Source: Prosthecochloris ethylica
Lineage (GTDB): Bacteria; Bacteroidota; Chlorobiia; Chlorobiales; Chlorobiaceae
Length of the DNA stretch: 15,764 nt
Assembly (NCBI RefSeq): GCF_015234275.1
Contig: NZ_JADGII010000028.1
Reading direction: 5' to 3' (one strand)
A program made the translations under genes and the position numbers. The first letter of the stretch is position 1. Every line of letters begins with the position of its first letter. Shown in pieces: positions 6,602 to 14,481 of this stretch. The notes beneath the pieces are model-generated. The model worked only from the letters and a program-made list of their open reading frames with translations, searched no databases and was not told where the DNA came from.

Positions 6602-6775
6602 GTGCGGGGGGAATATAGAGGCGAGAGGCGGGATGCGCCTGCGGCGCGGAGAACGGAGACGGGAGGCCGGAGACCGGAGCGCCTGACGGCGCGGGGGGGA
6701 AAGAGACAAGAGACAAGAGACGAGAGGCGAGAGACGGGAGCGCCTTCGGCGCGGGGACCAGTGACCAGAAAATGT
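6602..6775 (+). repeat. Purine-rich heptad module with GCGCC hairpins (copy 2)
   Basis: Runs of GAGACAA/GAGACGA/GAGGCGA-type heptads are punctuated by three hairpins with the same 5-bp stem and different loops: GCGCC-TGC-GGCGC at 6635-6647, GCGCC-TGAC-GGCGC at 6679-6692 and GCGCC-TTC-GGCGC at 6740-6752. It ends with the AAAATGTGGGATGAGG linker into the REP units. It lies in the gltX upstream region, about 85 bp from the gltX start. Confidence 0.8.
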
Positions 6776-6787
6776 GGGATGAGGGGT

Positions 6788-7366
6788 TGTGGCGGCTTGC
6801 GCCGGGCATGTTTGGTGATTGGCGGGGGTTCGGTGCGGGCGAGCGCCGCTCGCCCCTACGGCGTTTGTGCATGGCTGTGGCTGAGCTGTGGTCTTTCGTA
6901 GGGGTCAGCGGCGCTGACCCGTGGGGGCGTGGGGGTGGGCACTGATTACACGGATTTCCTCGGACTGGTTTTTGGCTGTCCGCGGATTACGCGAATTTTT
7001 GCGAATTGGTTGGTTGTTTTTTTTCGGTTTGGTGGCGGCTTGCGCCGGGCATGTTTGGTGGTTGGCGGGGGTTTGGTGCGGGCGAGCGCCGCTCGCCCCT
7101 ACGGCATTCACCATTTACCATTCACGAGTAACGGTTCACGGATATTTGGTTTGTCTTCCGTAGGGGTCAGCGGCGCTGACCCGGGCGGGCGTGGGGGTGA
7201 CCACTGATTACACGGATTTCCTCGGACTGGTTTTTGGCTGTCCGCGGATTACGCGAATTTTTGCGAATTGGTTGGTTGTTTTTTTCGGTTTGGTGGCGGC
7301 ATGCGCCGGGAAGGTTTGTGTGTTGGCGGGGGTTCAGTGCGGGCGAGCGCCGCTCGCCCCTACGGC
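6788..7366 (+). repeat. Triple tandem REP-unit array between gltX and ftsH
   Basis: REP-a (minus) at 6837-6859, 7080-7102 and 7341-7363 alternate with REP-b (plus) at 6898-6920 and 7160-7182. After the first REP-a the spacer is the GTTTGTGCATGGCTGTGG type; after the second it is heptamers (7106-7147). The conserved GGATT/GCGAATT segments are at about 6940-7008 and 7200-7270. The array fills the divergent gltX-ftsH intergenic region, so promoters for both genes must lie at its edges. Apart from repeats and the ends next to the genes I see no gene in 6519-7589. Confidence 0.9.
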
Positions 7367-7492
7367 ATTTACCATTTACCCCACATCATTCACCATCCAC
7401 CATTCACCGATCACCATCCACCATTCACCATTTACCATTCACCATTCACCATTCACCATTCACCATTCACCATTCACCATTCACGAACAACG
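7367..7492 (+). repeat. Heptamer microsatellite, 18 units of ATTCACC type
   Basis: Eighteen consecutive 7-bp units in constant phase. Six perfect ATTCACC copies occupy 7437-7478; the others are variants such as ATTTACC, ATCCACC, GATCACC, and finally ATTCACG and AACAACG. It directly follows a REP-a and ends 97 bp before the ftsH start. This is the longest of the heptamer runs; every other run in the window also follows a REP-a. Confidence 0.95.
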
Positions 7493-7589
7493 AATCCCCC
7501 TACCTCAAACTTTTAGGGTTTCGTACTGGTTATTGTTTTAATTACTTTCAGCAAAGCAACTTATTCAGTTCAGAACAGAAACCGGATTT

Positions 7590-9596
7590 ATGGCGGAAAA
7601 AGAGAGGAAGAAGCAGCAGACACAGAACAAGTTCAAGCCTGTCAAGGATAGTGATCAGCAACCCGGTTGGTTCGGGGCTGGCGAGGGTGGAGGCGGTGGT
7701 CCGTTTTTCCCGAAAATTCTGATCTACATGATGATCGGGCTGGTTGTGATTTTTGTATTCCAGCGGTTTTTCGGCTCGGATGCGGGGCCGGAGATCACCT
7801 ATAACGAGTACCGTCAGGTGCTTGACCAGGGTGGACTGACGTCGGTGACGGTGGAGACGAACCCTGACGGTTCAGCGCTCTTGATCGGGGTGCTGTCGTC
7901 ACAGAAGGATCTTCGCATGACCGATGGTTCGTCGGTGACGACAAACCGATTCTCTGTGCGGGTGCCGGAGTTTTCGATGGATCAGGTGGATAACCTGGCC
8001 GACCGCAGCATCGAGGTAAAGGTGCGACAGGGCGGCGACGAACTGGGCAACTTCCTCATTCTGATGGCCCCGTGGATTATTTTCGCGTTTATCTATTTCT
8101 TCATTTTCAGACGCATGTCTGCGCAGAACGGCGGCGCGCAGAAGAATATTTTTTCGTTCGGCAAGAGCCGTGCGAAGCTGATGAGTGATTTCGACGTCAA
8201 GGTCACGTTCGATGATGTGGCTGGCGTCAACGAGGCGGTGGAAGAGCTCAAGGAGACGGTGGAATTCCTGATGAACCCGGAGAAGTTCCAGAAAATCGGC
8301 GGCAAGATCCCCAAAGGGGTACTCCTGCTCGGCTCGCCGGGTACGGGTAAGACGCTGCTCGCGAAGGCGATTGCCGGCGAGGCGAAGGTGCCGTTTTTCT
8401 CGATTTCCGGTGCGGACTTTGTGGAGATGTTCGTCGGTGTTGGTGCGGCGCGTGTGCGCGACCTGTTCGAGACGGCAAAGAAAAACGCTCCGTGCATTGT
8501 GTTCATCGACGAAATCGATGCGGTTGGACGCAGCAGGGGCGCGGGCCTCGGCGGCGGCCACGATGAGCGCGAACAGACACTGAACCAGCTCCTGGTGGAA
8601 ATGGACGGCTTTACCACGAAGGATAACGTGATCCTGATTGCGGCGACCAACCGTCCGGACGTGCTCGATACGGCACTGCTCCGCCCCGGCAGGTTCGACC
8701 GCCAGATCACGATCGACAAGCCTGATATCCGCGGCCGCGAGGCGATTCTGAAAATACATGCACGCAAGACGCCCTTCACGGAGGATGTGGACCTGAAAGA
8801 GATCGCACAGAGTACCCCGGGATTTTCGGGGGCCGACCTGGCGAACCTGATCAACGAGGCGGCCCTGCTGGCGTCGAGAAAAGGCCGGGAGAAGATCACG
8901 GCAGAGGATTTCGACGATGCGCGCGACAAGATCCTGATGGGACCGGAGCGCCGGAGTATGTACATCTCCGATCTGCAGAAGAAGATCACGGCATATCACG
9001 AGTCGGGCCATGTGCTGGCGGCGAAGTTCACCAAGGGTTCCGACCCGATCCATAAGGTGACGATCATTCCGCGGGGGCGTTCCCTCGGCCAGACGGCGTA
9101 CCTGCCGCTTGAGGACCGTTACACGCACAACCGCGAGTACCTGATTGCGATGATCACCTATGCGCTGGGCGGACGCGTTGCCGAAGAGCTGATTTTCAAC
9201 GAGACCAGCACGGGCGCGGCGAACGATATCGAGAAAGCGACCGATATCGCACGCAAGATGGTGCGCAACTGGGGCATGAGCGAAAAGCTCGGCCCTATCA
9301 ATTTCGGCGACGGTCACAAGGAGGTGTTCCTCGGCAAGGATTATTCGCACGTGCGCGAGTACAGCGAGGAAACCGCACTGCAGATCGACGTCGAGGTGCG
9401 CAAGATCATCATGGAGTGCATGGAGAAAGCGCGCACGATCATGAGCGACCACGAGGATGCGCTGCACAAGCTTGCCGAAGCGCTGATCGAGAAGGAGGCG
9501 CTGAGCGGAGAAGAGGTCGATGCGCTGATCCGTGAAACCGGTGCGACCCCCGCTGACAGTGCTCCGGGAGCCACCGATGGAAATGAGAAAGTTTAG
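7590..9596 (+). CDS. ftsH: ATP-dependent zinc metalloprotease FtsH
   Basis: Membrane-anchored AAA+ protease of 668 residues that extracts and degrades membrane and some soluble proteins as a hexamer. Membrane helices at about 42-60 and 154-173 flank the periplasmic domain. The AAA+ module has Walker A GSPGTGKT (248-255), the pore motif FVG (281-283), Walker B IVFIDE (303-308) and the second region of homology ending RPGRFDR (365-371). The zinc site is HESGH (470-474), with Asp546 in the NDIEKATDIA stretch as the likely third ligand. A glycine-rich linker (30-37) precedes the first helix. A heptamer array ends 97 bp upstream. The TauE-like gene starts 21 bp after the stop. Confidence 0.97.
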   Translation: MAEKERKKQQTQNKFKPVKDSDQQPGWFGAGEGGGGGPFFPKILIYMMIGLVVIFVFQRFFGSDAGPEITYNEYRQVLDQGGLTSVTVETNPDGSALLIGVLSSQKDLRMTDGSSVTTNRFSVRVPEFSMDQVDNLADRSIEVKVRQGGDELGNFLILMAPWIIFAFIYFFIFRRMSAQNGGAQKNIFSFGKSRAKLMSDFDVKVTFDDVAGVNEAVEELKETVEFLMNPEKFQKIGGKIPKGVLLLGSPGTGKTLLAKAIAGEAKVPFFSISGADFVEMFVGVGAARVRDLFETAKKNAPCIVFIDEIDAVGRSRGAGLGGGHDEREQTLNQLLVEMDGFTTKDNVILIAATNRPDVLDTALLRPGRFDRQITIDKPDIRGREAILKIHARKTPFTEDVDLKEIAQSTPGFSGADLANLINEAALLASRKGREKITAEDFDDARDKILMGPERRSMYISDLQKKITAYHESGHVLAAKFTKGSDPIHKVTIIPRGRSLGQTAYLPLEDRYTHNREYLIAMITYALGGRVAEELIFNETSTGAANDIEKATDIARKMVRNWGMSEKLGPINFGDGHKEVFLGKDYSHVREYSEETALQIDVEVRKIIMECMEKARTIMSDHEDALHKLAEALIEKEALSGEEVDALIRETGATPADSAPGATDGNEKV

Positions 9597-9617
9597 CAAG
9601 GAAAGAACGTCCCTCAC

Positions 9618-9983
9618 ATGCAGTATCTCTGGATGATTCTGACGGGTATGGCGGCCGGTGTGCTGTCGGGCATGTTCGGCATTGGCGGCGGAGTGATTAT
9701 CGTTCCGGCGCTGGTGCTGGTGCTGGGGTTCACGCAGCATGCGGCGAACGCGACGTCCCTGGTCGCGCTTCTGCTGCCGGTGGGCCTTCTGGGTGTGCTG
9801 GAATATTACCGGGCGGGAAAGATCGGGACGGATAACATCTGGTTTGGCCTGCTGATAGCGCTGGGGGTGTTTTTCGGCGCCTATTTCGGGGCGAAAATTG
9901 CCGGCGGACTGTCGAGTGAGGTACTGCGAAAACTATTTGCGGTATTTCTCGGAATTGTTGCGGTCCGTCTGTGGTTACAATAA
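9618..9983 (+). CDS. Half-size TauE/SafE (DUF81) family membrane protein
   Basis: A 121-residue hydrophobic protein with about four membrane segments (roughly 3-18, 25-38, 46-63 and 75-95, with a further hydrophobic end at 105-120). The GIGGGVIIVP stretch (21-30) is the signature of the first repeat of the TauE/SafE family of sulfite, sulfonate or sulfur-compound exporters. Normal members have two such repeats and about 250 residues; this one has one, so it would have to dimerise. AAGGA lies a rather long 15 bases before the ATG. It follows ftsH closely and is probably co-transcribed. The transported compound is unknown. Confidence 0.8.
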   Translation: MQYLWMILTGMAAGVLSGMFGIGGGVIIVPALVLVLGFTQHAANATSLVALLLPVGLLGVLEYYRAGKIGTDNIWFGLLIALGVFFGAYFGAKIAGGLSSEVLRKLFAVFLGIVAVRLWLQ

Positions 9984-10023
9984 GTATGGGTAAAGCTCTG
10001 TATAACTAGACCTTAAGAGAGCC

Positions 10024-10338
10024 ATGGGCAAAACCACCACAAAAGCGGATCTCGTCAACACCATCTCCCATCGCACGGGAATGACGAAGCATGAGACGGA
10101 AGCTGTTGTTGACTGTCTGTTCGACAGCATTATCGATTCACTGAAGGCAGGCAAGAGAATCGAGATCAGGGGATTCGGTTCGTTCAACATCCGCTACAAG
10201 AATGAACGACAGGCTCGCAACCCGAGAACTGGTGAAAAGGTCAAGGTTGACGCGAAGAACGTGCCGACGTTCAAGATTTCCAAAGAGTTCAAACACGCTG
10301 TCAGCCAGAGCCTGAAGACAGACGAACCAGCCGACTGA
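10024..10338 (+). CDS. HU/IHF-family DNA-binding protein
   Basis: A 104-residue DNA-bending architectural protein. It has the two N-terminal helices, then GFGSFNIRYKNERQARNPRTG (50-70), the family core with the beta-arm tip RNPRTG whose Pro67 inserts between base pairs. The start MGKTTTKADLVNTI is typical. The C-terminal tail SLKTDEPAD goes slightly beyond the usual HU end. HU and the IHF subunits cannot be told apart safely by eye. The gene lies 40 bp after the TauE-like gene and is followed by a clear terminator. Confidence 0.93.
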   Translation: MGKTTTKADLVNTISHRTGMTKHETEAVVDCLFDSIIDSLKAGKRIEIRGFGSFNIRYKNERQARNPRTGEKVKVDAKNVPTFKISKEFKHAVSQSLKTDEPAD

Positions 10339-10354
10339 GATCCGTGCAGAACAG

Positions 10355-10381
10355 AAAACCCGGCCACAGGACCGGGTTTTT
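10355..10381 (+). terminator. Intrinsic terminator, probably bidirectional
   Basis: A 9-bp stem, AAAACCCGG (10355-10363) with CCGGGTTTT (10372-10380), has an 8-nt loop and a T run of five on the plus strand. It lies 16 bp after the HU-family stop and between convergent genes, so it can also end the minus-strand transcript from 10418-10804, where a TTTTC run follows. Confidence 0.85.
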
Positions 10382-10417
10382 GAGCATGGAGCCATTTCCA
10401 TTGTGTAACGAGCGTTC

Positions 10418-10804
10418 TTACAGGTAGTAAGGATCTTCGATGATTTCGAAGGTCAGAAGGTGCTTGTTGGAAAAGTGTATCCTGATGTAGTGCAGGTTCC
10501 CTTTCTGGAAGATATCACTCCCCTTTTCTGCGGCATGGATCACGATGTGGCCTTTTTCATGCCCCAGCTCCTTGCGCAGGTCCCCTGCCTTGCGGAATAC
10601 GATATTGGTGTAGGACTCTCCCTCACGGATAGCGACCTGACCGCTTCCGGGGGCGAGGTCGGTAATCCTGTCGGGAACGGCAAGGAGGGACATCTCCTTG
10701 CCGAGCCAGATGTTGAGAATTTCGAGATGAAACGGCAGGAACAGCGAGTTGCGGAACACCATGCCTGTTTCACCGTGCTGTATAGCATTGACAAACCCTT
10801 TCAT
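10418..10804 (-). CDS. Unrecognised 128-residue protein downstream of the antiporter
   Basis: I do not recognise the family. The protein is soluble-looking, with an LFLPFHLEILNIWLG stretch (21-35) and a C-terminal half that alternates charged and beta-prone residues, including the histidine-rich ELGHEKGHIVIHAAEKG (79-95), and ends in EIIEDPYYL. It starts only 12 bp after the antiporter stop codon, so the two are almost certainly co-transcribed, and it ends before a shared terminator. No clear Shine-Dalgarno precedes the ATG; an internal ATG at residue 15 is an alternative. The reverse-strand frame here has no recognisable protein and looks like a shadow. Confidence 0.7.
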   Translation of the reverse strand: MKGFVNAIQHGETGMVFRNSLFLPFHLEILNIWLGKEMSLLAVPDRITDLAPGSGQVAIREGESYTNIVFRKAGDLRKELGHEKGHIVIHAAEKGSDIFQKGNLHYIRIHFSNKHLLTFEIIEDPYYL

Positions 10805-10816
10805 GTGCTGCAGCTG

Positions 10817-12307
10817 TTAATGGTTGAAGAAAATAAACCAGATGACCACGAACACCGGCAGAAGAATCGGCAGCGAGTACTTGTAGATGTACTCGACAAA
10901 GCTCGGCACGTCGGCGTCGGCCTGTTCGGCGATATTCTTGACCATGAAGTTCGGCGCATTGCCGATATAGGTCATGGCCCCGAAGAAGACAGCTGCCACG
11001 GAAATGGCGAGCAGGTAGACATCTGAGGGAACATCGCCCGGTATAGGTGATGGTGTGCCTTCAGCGAACTCGCGGACGGCCTCCATCGAGCCGATATCAA
11101 AGCCGAACTTGCCCATGGACCCGGCCATGAAGTTGAGGTAGGTCGGGGCGTTGTCGAGCACGCCGGAGAGCCCGCCGGTTAGCCAGTAGAAGCGGCTGAC
11201 GTTGAAGTCGGCTGCATTGGCCGAGGCGTAGGCGCCGATGAGTTCGAGCGCCGGAATCATGGTGGCGAAAATGCCGATGAAGAGAAATGCGACCTCCTTG
11301 ATGGGCTCGAAGTTGAATTCGTTGCCGGCAAGTGCCTTGGGGTTCGAGGACTTGTAGGAGGAATAGGCGATGAAGAACATGATGACCTCGCGGATGCCGA
11401 ATGGAACGTGGAACATATCCTGCAGACTCGGGAATCCCGGAATGACGGCAGGGTCAAGGAAGACGGCGATAATGATAATCACCAGGAAAATGAAGTTCCT
11501 GCGGCCGGTGATGCTGATGGGCGGGCCGTCGGCCTGACGCTGCTTGAATTCTTCGGGCACGGTGCCTTCACCGGCACGCATGTCGAGCAGGATGAAGATA
11601 GCAAGCAGCACACCGATACAGGCAAGCCAGATCAGCCAGATCTCGGAGAGGATCCAGAAGAACGGCACCCCTTTGAGGAAGCCGAGGAAGAGCGGCGGAT
11701 CGCCGATCGGGGTCAGCCCGCCTCCGATATTACTGACGAGAAAAATGAAAAAGACGATATGGAAGGCTTTCAGGCGGCCTTCGTTGATACGCATGAAGGG
11801 ACGGATGAGCAGCATCGATGCCCCGGTGGTGCCGATAATATCTGCAAGGATAGCCCCGAAAAACAGGATGGATGCGTTGAGCATGGGGCGTCCACGCTTG
11901 TTGATCTTGATGAGGATGCCACCGGAGACGATGAAGAGCGACCCGATGAGGGCCATGAAGGAGATATACTCTTCAAGGGTATGGAGCAGGGCGTGCGTGC
12001 CGTGGTCCATGAAAAATCCGTAGAAGCCGGCGACAAGTGTCGCGAGAATGATCGAGACTTTCGGATAGTGATGCTCCCAGAAATGGTGGTAGAACAGGGG
12101 GCCGGTGGCGATCATGAGCAGCAGCACGACGAACGGAATGACCGTCCAGATGGGCGGCAGGTGGTGTACGGCGGCATGCGCCTGTTCTGCGGCAGCGGCG
12201 GCACTGTGGGCTACTGCTGCGGTTTCGTGGGCAAGTGCCGGGGAGAACATCCCGGAAATCATGACAAGCAGCGCGGCAAGGGCGCCGGAGAACAGAAGTT
12301 GTTTCAT
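10817..12307 (-). CDS. NhaD-type Na+/H+ antiporter (ArsB/NhaD ion transporter superfamily)
   Basis: A 496-residue integral membrane protein with about twelve hydrophobic segments after an N-terminal signal-like helix ending PALA-H (23-27) and an Ala/His-rich linker. The stretches DIIGTTGASMLLIRP and SNIGGGLTPIGDPPLFLGF are hallmarks of the NhaD/ArsB/citrate-transporter superfamily, in the branch annotated as sodium:proton antiporters. It would exchange cytoplasmic Na+ for H+ in a brackish or marine-type habitat. The frame is open upstream to 12709, but that part overlaps apt; MKQLLFSGALAALL at 12307 gives a proper signal helix. The unrecognised gene at 10418-10804 follows by 12 bp. Substrate is inferred from the family only. 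Confidence 0.85.
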   Translation of the reverse strand: MKQLLFSGALAALLVMISGMFSPALAHETAAVAHSAAAAAEQAHAAVHHLPPIWTVIPFVVLLLMIATGPLFYHHFWEHHYPKVSIILATLVAGFYGFFMDHGTHALLHTLEEYISFMALIGSLFIVSGGILIKINKRGRPMLNASILFFGAILADIIGTTGASMLLIRPFMRINEGRLKAFHIVFFIFLVSNIGGGLTPIGDPPLFLGFLKGVPFFWILSEIWLIWLACIGVLLAIFILLDMRAGEGTVPEEFKQRQADGPPISITGRRNFIFLVIIIIAVFLDPAVIPGFPSLQDMFHVPFGIREVIMFFIAYSSYKSSNPKALAGNEFNFEPIKEVAFLFIGIFATMIPALELIGAYASANAADFNVSRFYWLTGGLSGVLDNAPTYLNFMAGSMGKFGFDIGSMEAVREFAEGTPSPIPGDVPSDVYLLAISVAAVFFGAMTYIGNAPNFMVKNIAEQADADVPSFVEYIYKYSLPILLPVFVVIWFIFFNH

Positions 12308-12358
12308 ATACGGTTCGTTAAAGTTATGGTTCCTGGGCGGCATTGACAGGACAAGGGA

Positions 12359-12408
12359 AAGGCGGAATCCGGGGTGCTGTGACAGCTGTGTTCCCTGTGT
12401 TCCGCCTT
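12359..12408 (-). other. Inverted repeat between apt and the antiporter gene
   Basis: AAGGCGGAA (12359-12367) pairs perfectly with TTCCGCCTT (12400-12408), enclosing a smaller hairpin GCTG-TGA-CAGC. It lies about 25 bp past the apt stop. The T run on the minus strand is only three bases, so it may be a weak terminator of mtaB-apt or an RNA stability structure. Confidence 0.4.
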
Positions 12409-12434
12409 GCTGATGGTATGCTCTTCCCTGCCGG

Positions 12435-12968
12435 TTATTCGCCTTCGAACTCTGTGAGACAGAAAAGCTTGTAGCCTTTATCCTCGAGCTTTTTCTGTCC
12501 GCCGATATCGGGAAGGTTGACAATGAATGCCATGTCGGAAATGATACCGCCGACTTTCTCGACCAGCTGAGCACCGGCCATGGCGGTTCCACCTGTCGCG
12601 AGCAGGTCGTCGACAAGCAGCACGCGTGTGCCTTTCTCGAGGGCGTCGGTATGCATCTCGACCTTGTCGGTCCCGTATTCGAGCTGGTACTCCTGATCGA
12701 TGACCTCACCGGGGAGCTTGCCGGGTTTTCTGATGGGAATGAACCCTTTACCGAGCGTGTAGGACAGCGCTCCGCCGAGAATGAAGCCGCGTGCTTCCAT
12801 GCCGACGATCATGTCGAAGTTGATGCCGTGCTCCAGGTAGTGCTGGGAGATCTGGTCGATGACGAGCCTGAATCCTACCGGGTCCTTGAGGAGTGTGGTA
12901 ATGTCGCGGAACATGATGCCCTTCTTGGGATAGTCGGGAATGGTCCGGATACGGGATTTGATAGGCAT
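12435..12968 (-). CDS. apt: Adenine phosphoribosyltransferase
   Basis: A 177-residue purine-salvage enzyme that makes AMP from adenine and PRPP. The PRPP-binding motif is VLLVDDLLATGGTA (116-129), and the N-terminal PDYPKKGIMFRDITTL (11-26) is typical of bacterial Apt. I chose the ATG at 12968 (MPIKSRIRTI), where family members begin. A TTG at 13019, overlapping the mtaB stop codon, would add 17 residues and could in principle give translational coupling, but the added segment is not family-like. No clear Shine-Dalgarno precedes either. It follows mtaB with 47 bp between and is probably in the same transcript. Confidence 0.95.
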   Translation of the reverse strand: MPIKSRIRTIPDYPKKGIMFRDITTLLKDPVGFRLVIDQISQHYLEHGINFDMIVGMEARGFILGGALSYTLGKGFIPIRKPGKLPGEVIDQEYQLEYGTDKVEMHTDALEKGTRVLLVDDLLATGGTAMAGAQLVEKVGGIISDMAFIVNLPDIGGQKKLEDKGYKLFCLTEFEGE

Positions 12969-13015
12969 TGATGCAAGAGGTTTACGGTTGAACAAAAACT
13001 GGGACAAAATAGTGT

Positions 13016-14386
13016 TCAAGTTACGAATATGGCTTCTAAATCCAAATCACGGCCGAGACCGGTGACGCGCACGCGCTGCTCGGTGCCGGCGATTCGTTCG
13101 GCCTCGCCCGGGGATGAAACAGCCGTGCGTACGCGAAGGTAGTTGCGGCTGTAACCGGAACAGGTGATGCTCCCATCCTCTTCCCTGCCCTGCTCCTCGA
13201 AGAGCACCTGCAGGTCGCGGCCGATGAAACGACGTGCGAAAGCTTGCTTGCGTTCATGGCCGAGTTCGTGAAGCTGGCGGCTTCGCTCTTTGACGAGATC
13301 GGGCGGCAGGGGTCGGCGCAGGCCGGTGTCGACCTGGCGGGCGAGAGCGGTGCCGGGCCGGAGGGAGCAGGTGAAGATGTGGAGGTAGGCGATGGGAAGA
13401 TCGCCGATCAGCTCACAGGCGGAGCGGAAGTCGTCGTCGGTTTCGCCTGGATACCCTGTGACGATGTCGGCACCGATCGCGCAGTCGGGGATTCGGTCGA
13501 CCGCCTCGAGCAGGCGGCTGCGGTAGGTGGCGATGGTGTAGCGTCGGCCCATGGCGCGGAGCATGGCGTCGGACCCGCCCTGGAGGGGAAGATGGAAGTG
13601 CGGCATGATACGCGTGGAACGCGAGACGGTGTCGATCACCTCGGAGGTAAGCAGATCGGGTTCGATGGAGCTGACGCGGATGCGCAGTACGTCCACGTCA
13701 TCGAGGCGTCGCAGAAGCCCGGCAAAGCTGCAGCTGCCGTAACGGTAGGCGGCGATATTGACCCCCGTGAGCACGATTTCACGGTAGCCGGCGAGGGCGA
13801 GGCGGCGTGCCCCGTCGATGACCGTGTCGGGCGGGACGGAGCGTGACCGGCCACGGGCGAGCGGAATGGTACAGTACGCACAGCCGTAGTCGCAGCCGTC
13901 CTGGATTTTGAGAAATGCACGGGTGCGCCCGCTGCCGGGCCCGGAAAGCAATGAATGTGCAGGCACGGCTGTATCGAGCGTGGAAACCGGGGATATATAT
14001 GTTTCGATGTCGTCCGGGCCGGAAGTGATATATCGCTCGATATCGTATTTCTCCGCGGAACCGAGAATGACGTCAACGCCTTCGATCCCGGCGATCACAT
14101 CCGGCTGCAGCTGTGCGTAACAGCCGATGACCACAATACGGCTGCGGGGATAGCGCCTGATCATGCGCCGTATCTGCTGTCGGGATTTCTGTTCTGCCTG
14201 ACGGGTCACGGCGCAGGTGTGGATGAAAACGATATCGGGCTCCTCCCCTTCCGCCGCTATCTGCCACCCGCTGTCGACAAAACGCTGAAGGATAGACGAT
14301 GTTTCGGCATAGTTGAGCTTACACCCCAGTGTAACAGCAGAAATACGTTTCTTTTCTTTTTCAGATATATATTTTGAGAGTGCCAC
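13016..14386 (-). CDS. mtaB: tRNA t6A37 methylthiotransferase MtaB
   Basis: Radical-SAM enzyme of about 456 residues that converts N6-threonylcarbamoyladenosine at tRNA position 37 to its 2-methylthio form. The N-terminal domain has the three cluster cysteines in TLGCKLN, HTCAVT and IGCYAQ (about 22, 58 and 89). The radical-SAM cysteines are in DGCDYGCAYCTIP (165, 169 and 172), and a TRAM domain closes the protein. KLN after the first Cys and the ARGRSRS stretch favour MtaB over MiaB and RimO. The frame is open to a GTG at 14431, but that codon overlaps a possible -35 box and has no Shine-Dalgarno. The GTG at 14386 is preceded by AGGA, so I prefer it, without certainty. Confidence 0.92.
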   Translation of the reverse strand: MALSKYISEKEKKRISAVTLGCKLNYAETSSILQRFVDSGWQIAAEGEEPDIVFIHTCAVTRQAEQKSRQQIRRMIRRYPRSRIVVIGCYAQLQPDVIAGIEGVDVILGSAEKYDIERYITSGPDDIETYISPVSTLDTAVPAHSLLSGPGSGRTRAFLKIQDGCDYGCAYCTIPLARGRSRSVPPDTVIDGARRLALAGYREIVLTGVNIAAYRYGSCSFAGLLRRLDDVDVLRIRVSSIEPDLLTSEVIDTVSRSTRIMPHFHLPLQGGSDAMLRAMGRRYTIATYRSRLLEAVDRIPDCAIGADIVTGYPGETDDDFRSACELIGDLPIAYLHIFTCSLRPGTALARQVDTGLRRPLPPDLVKERSRQLHELGHERKQAFARRFIGRDLQVLFEEQGREEDGSITCSGYSRNYLRVRTAVSSPGEAERIAGTEQRVRVTGLGRDLDLEAIFVT

Positions 14387-14406
14387 TGTTACATTTTTTC
14401 CTGTTG

Positions 14407-14435
14407 CATATATTTGTATCTGACTATCCACGCAA
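14407..14435 (-). promoter_or_regulatory. Candidate promoter of mtaB-apt
   Basis: On the minus strand, TTGCGT (14435-14430) and TATATG (14412-14407) are 17 bases apart. Transcription would start near 14400, giving a short leader with AGGA before the GTG at 14386. The match is partial, so this is only a candidate. Confidence 0.3.
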
Positions 14436-14481
14436 GAAAAAACACGTGAACAACCATCACGGCAAGAGAGGAGATCTGACT

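Noticed and set aside
6519..6872. N-terminal extension of gltX by 118 codons
   Set aside because: The added part lies in the purine-rich repeat module and gives low-complexity peptide; the family starts at MQTSLGQ.
7367..7492. CRISPR array
   Set aside because: The repeat is a 7-bp unit in direct tandem with no spacers, and no cas gene is present.
7899..9740. 613-codon open frame antisense to ftsH
   Set aside because: Shadow of a GC-rich gene; composition is His/Arg-rich with no recognisable domain, and it fully overlaps an unmistakable ftsH.
11408..12346. 312-codon plus-strand open frame opposite the antiporter gene
   Set aside because: Antisense shadow with a very Asp/Glu/His-rich sequence, the usual product of reading a membrane-protein gene backwards.
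12308..12709. N-terminal extension of the antiporter by 134 codons
   Set aside because: It would run through the apt gene and its downstream hairpin; the ATG at 12307 gives a normal signal-like helix.
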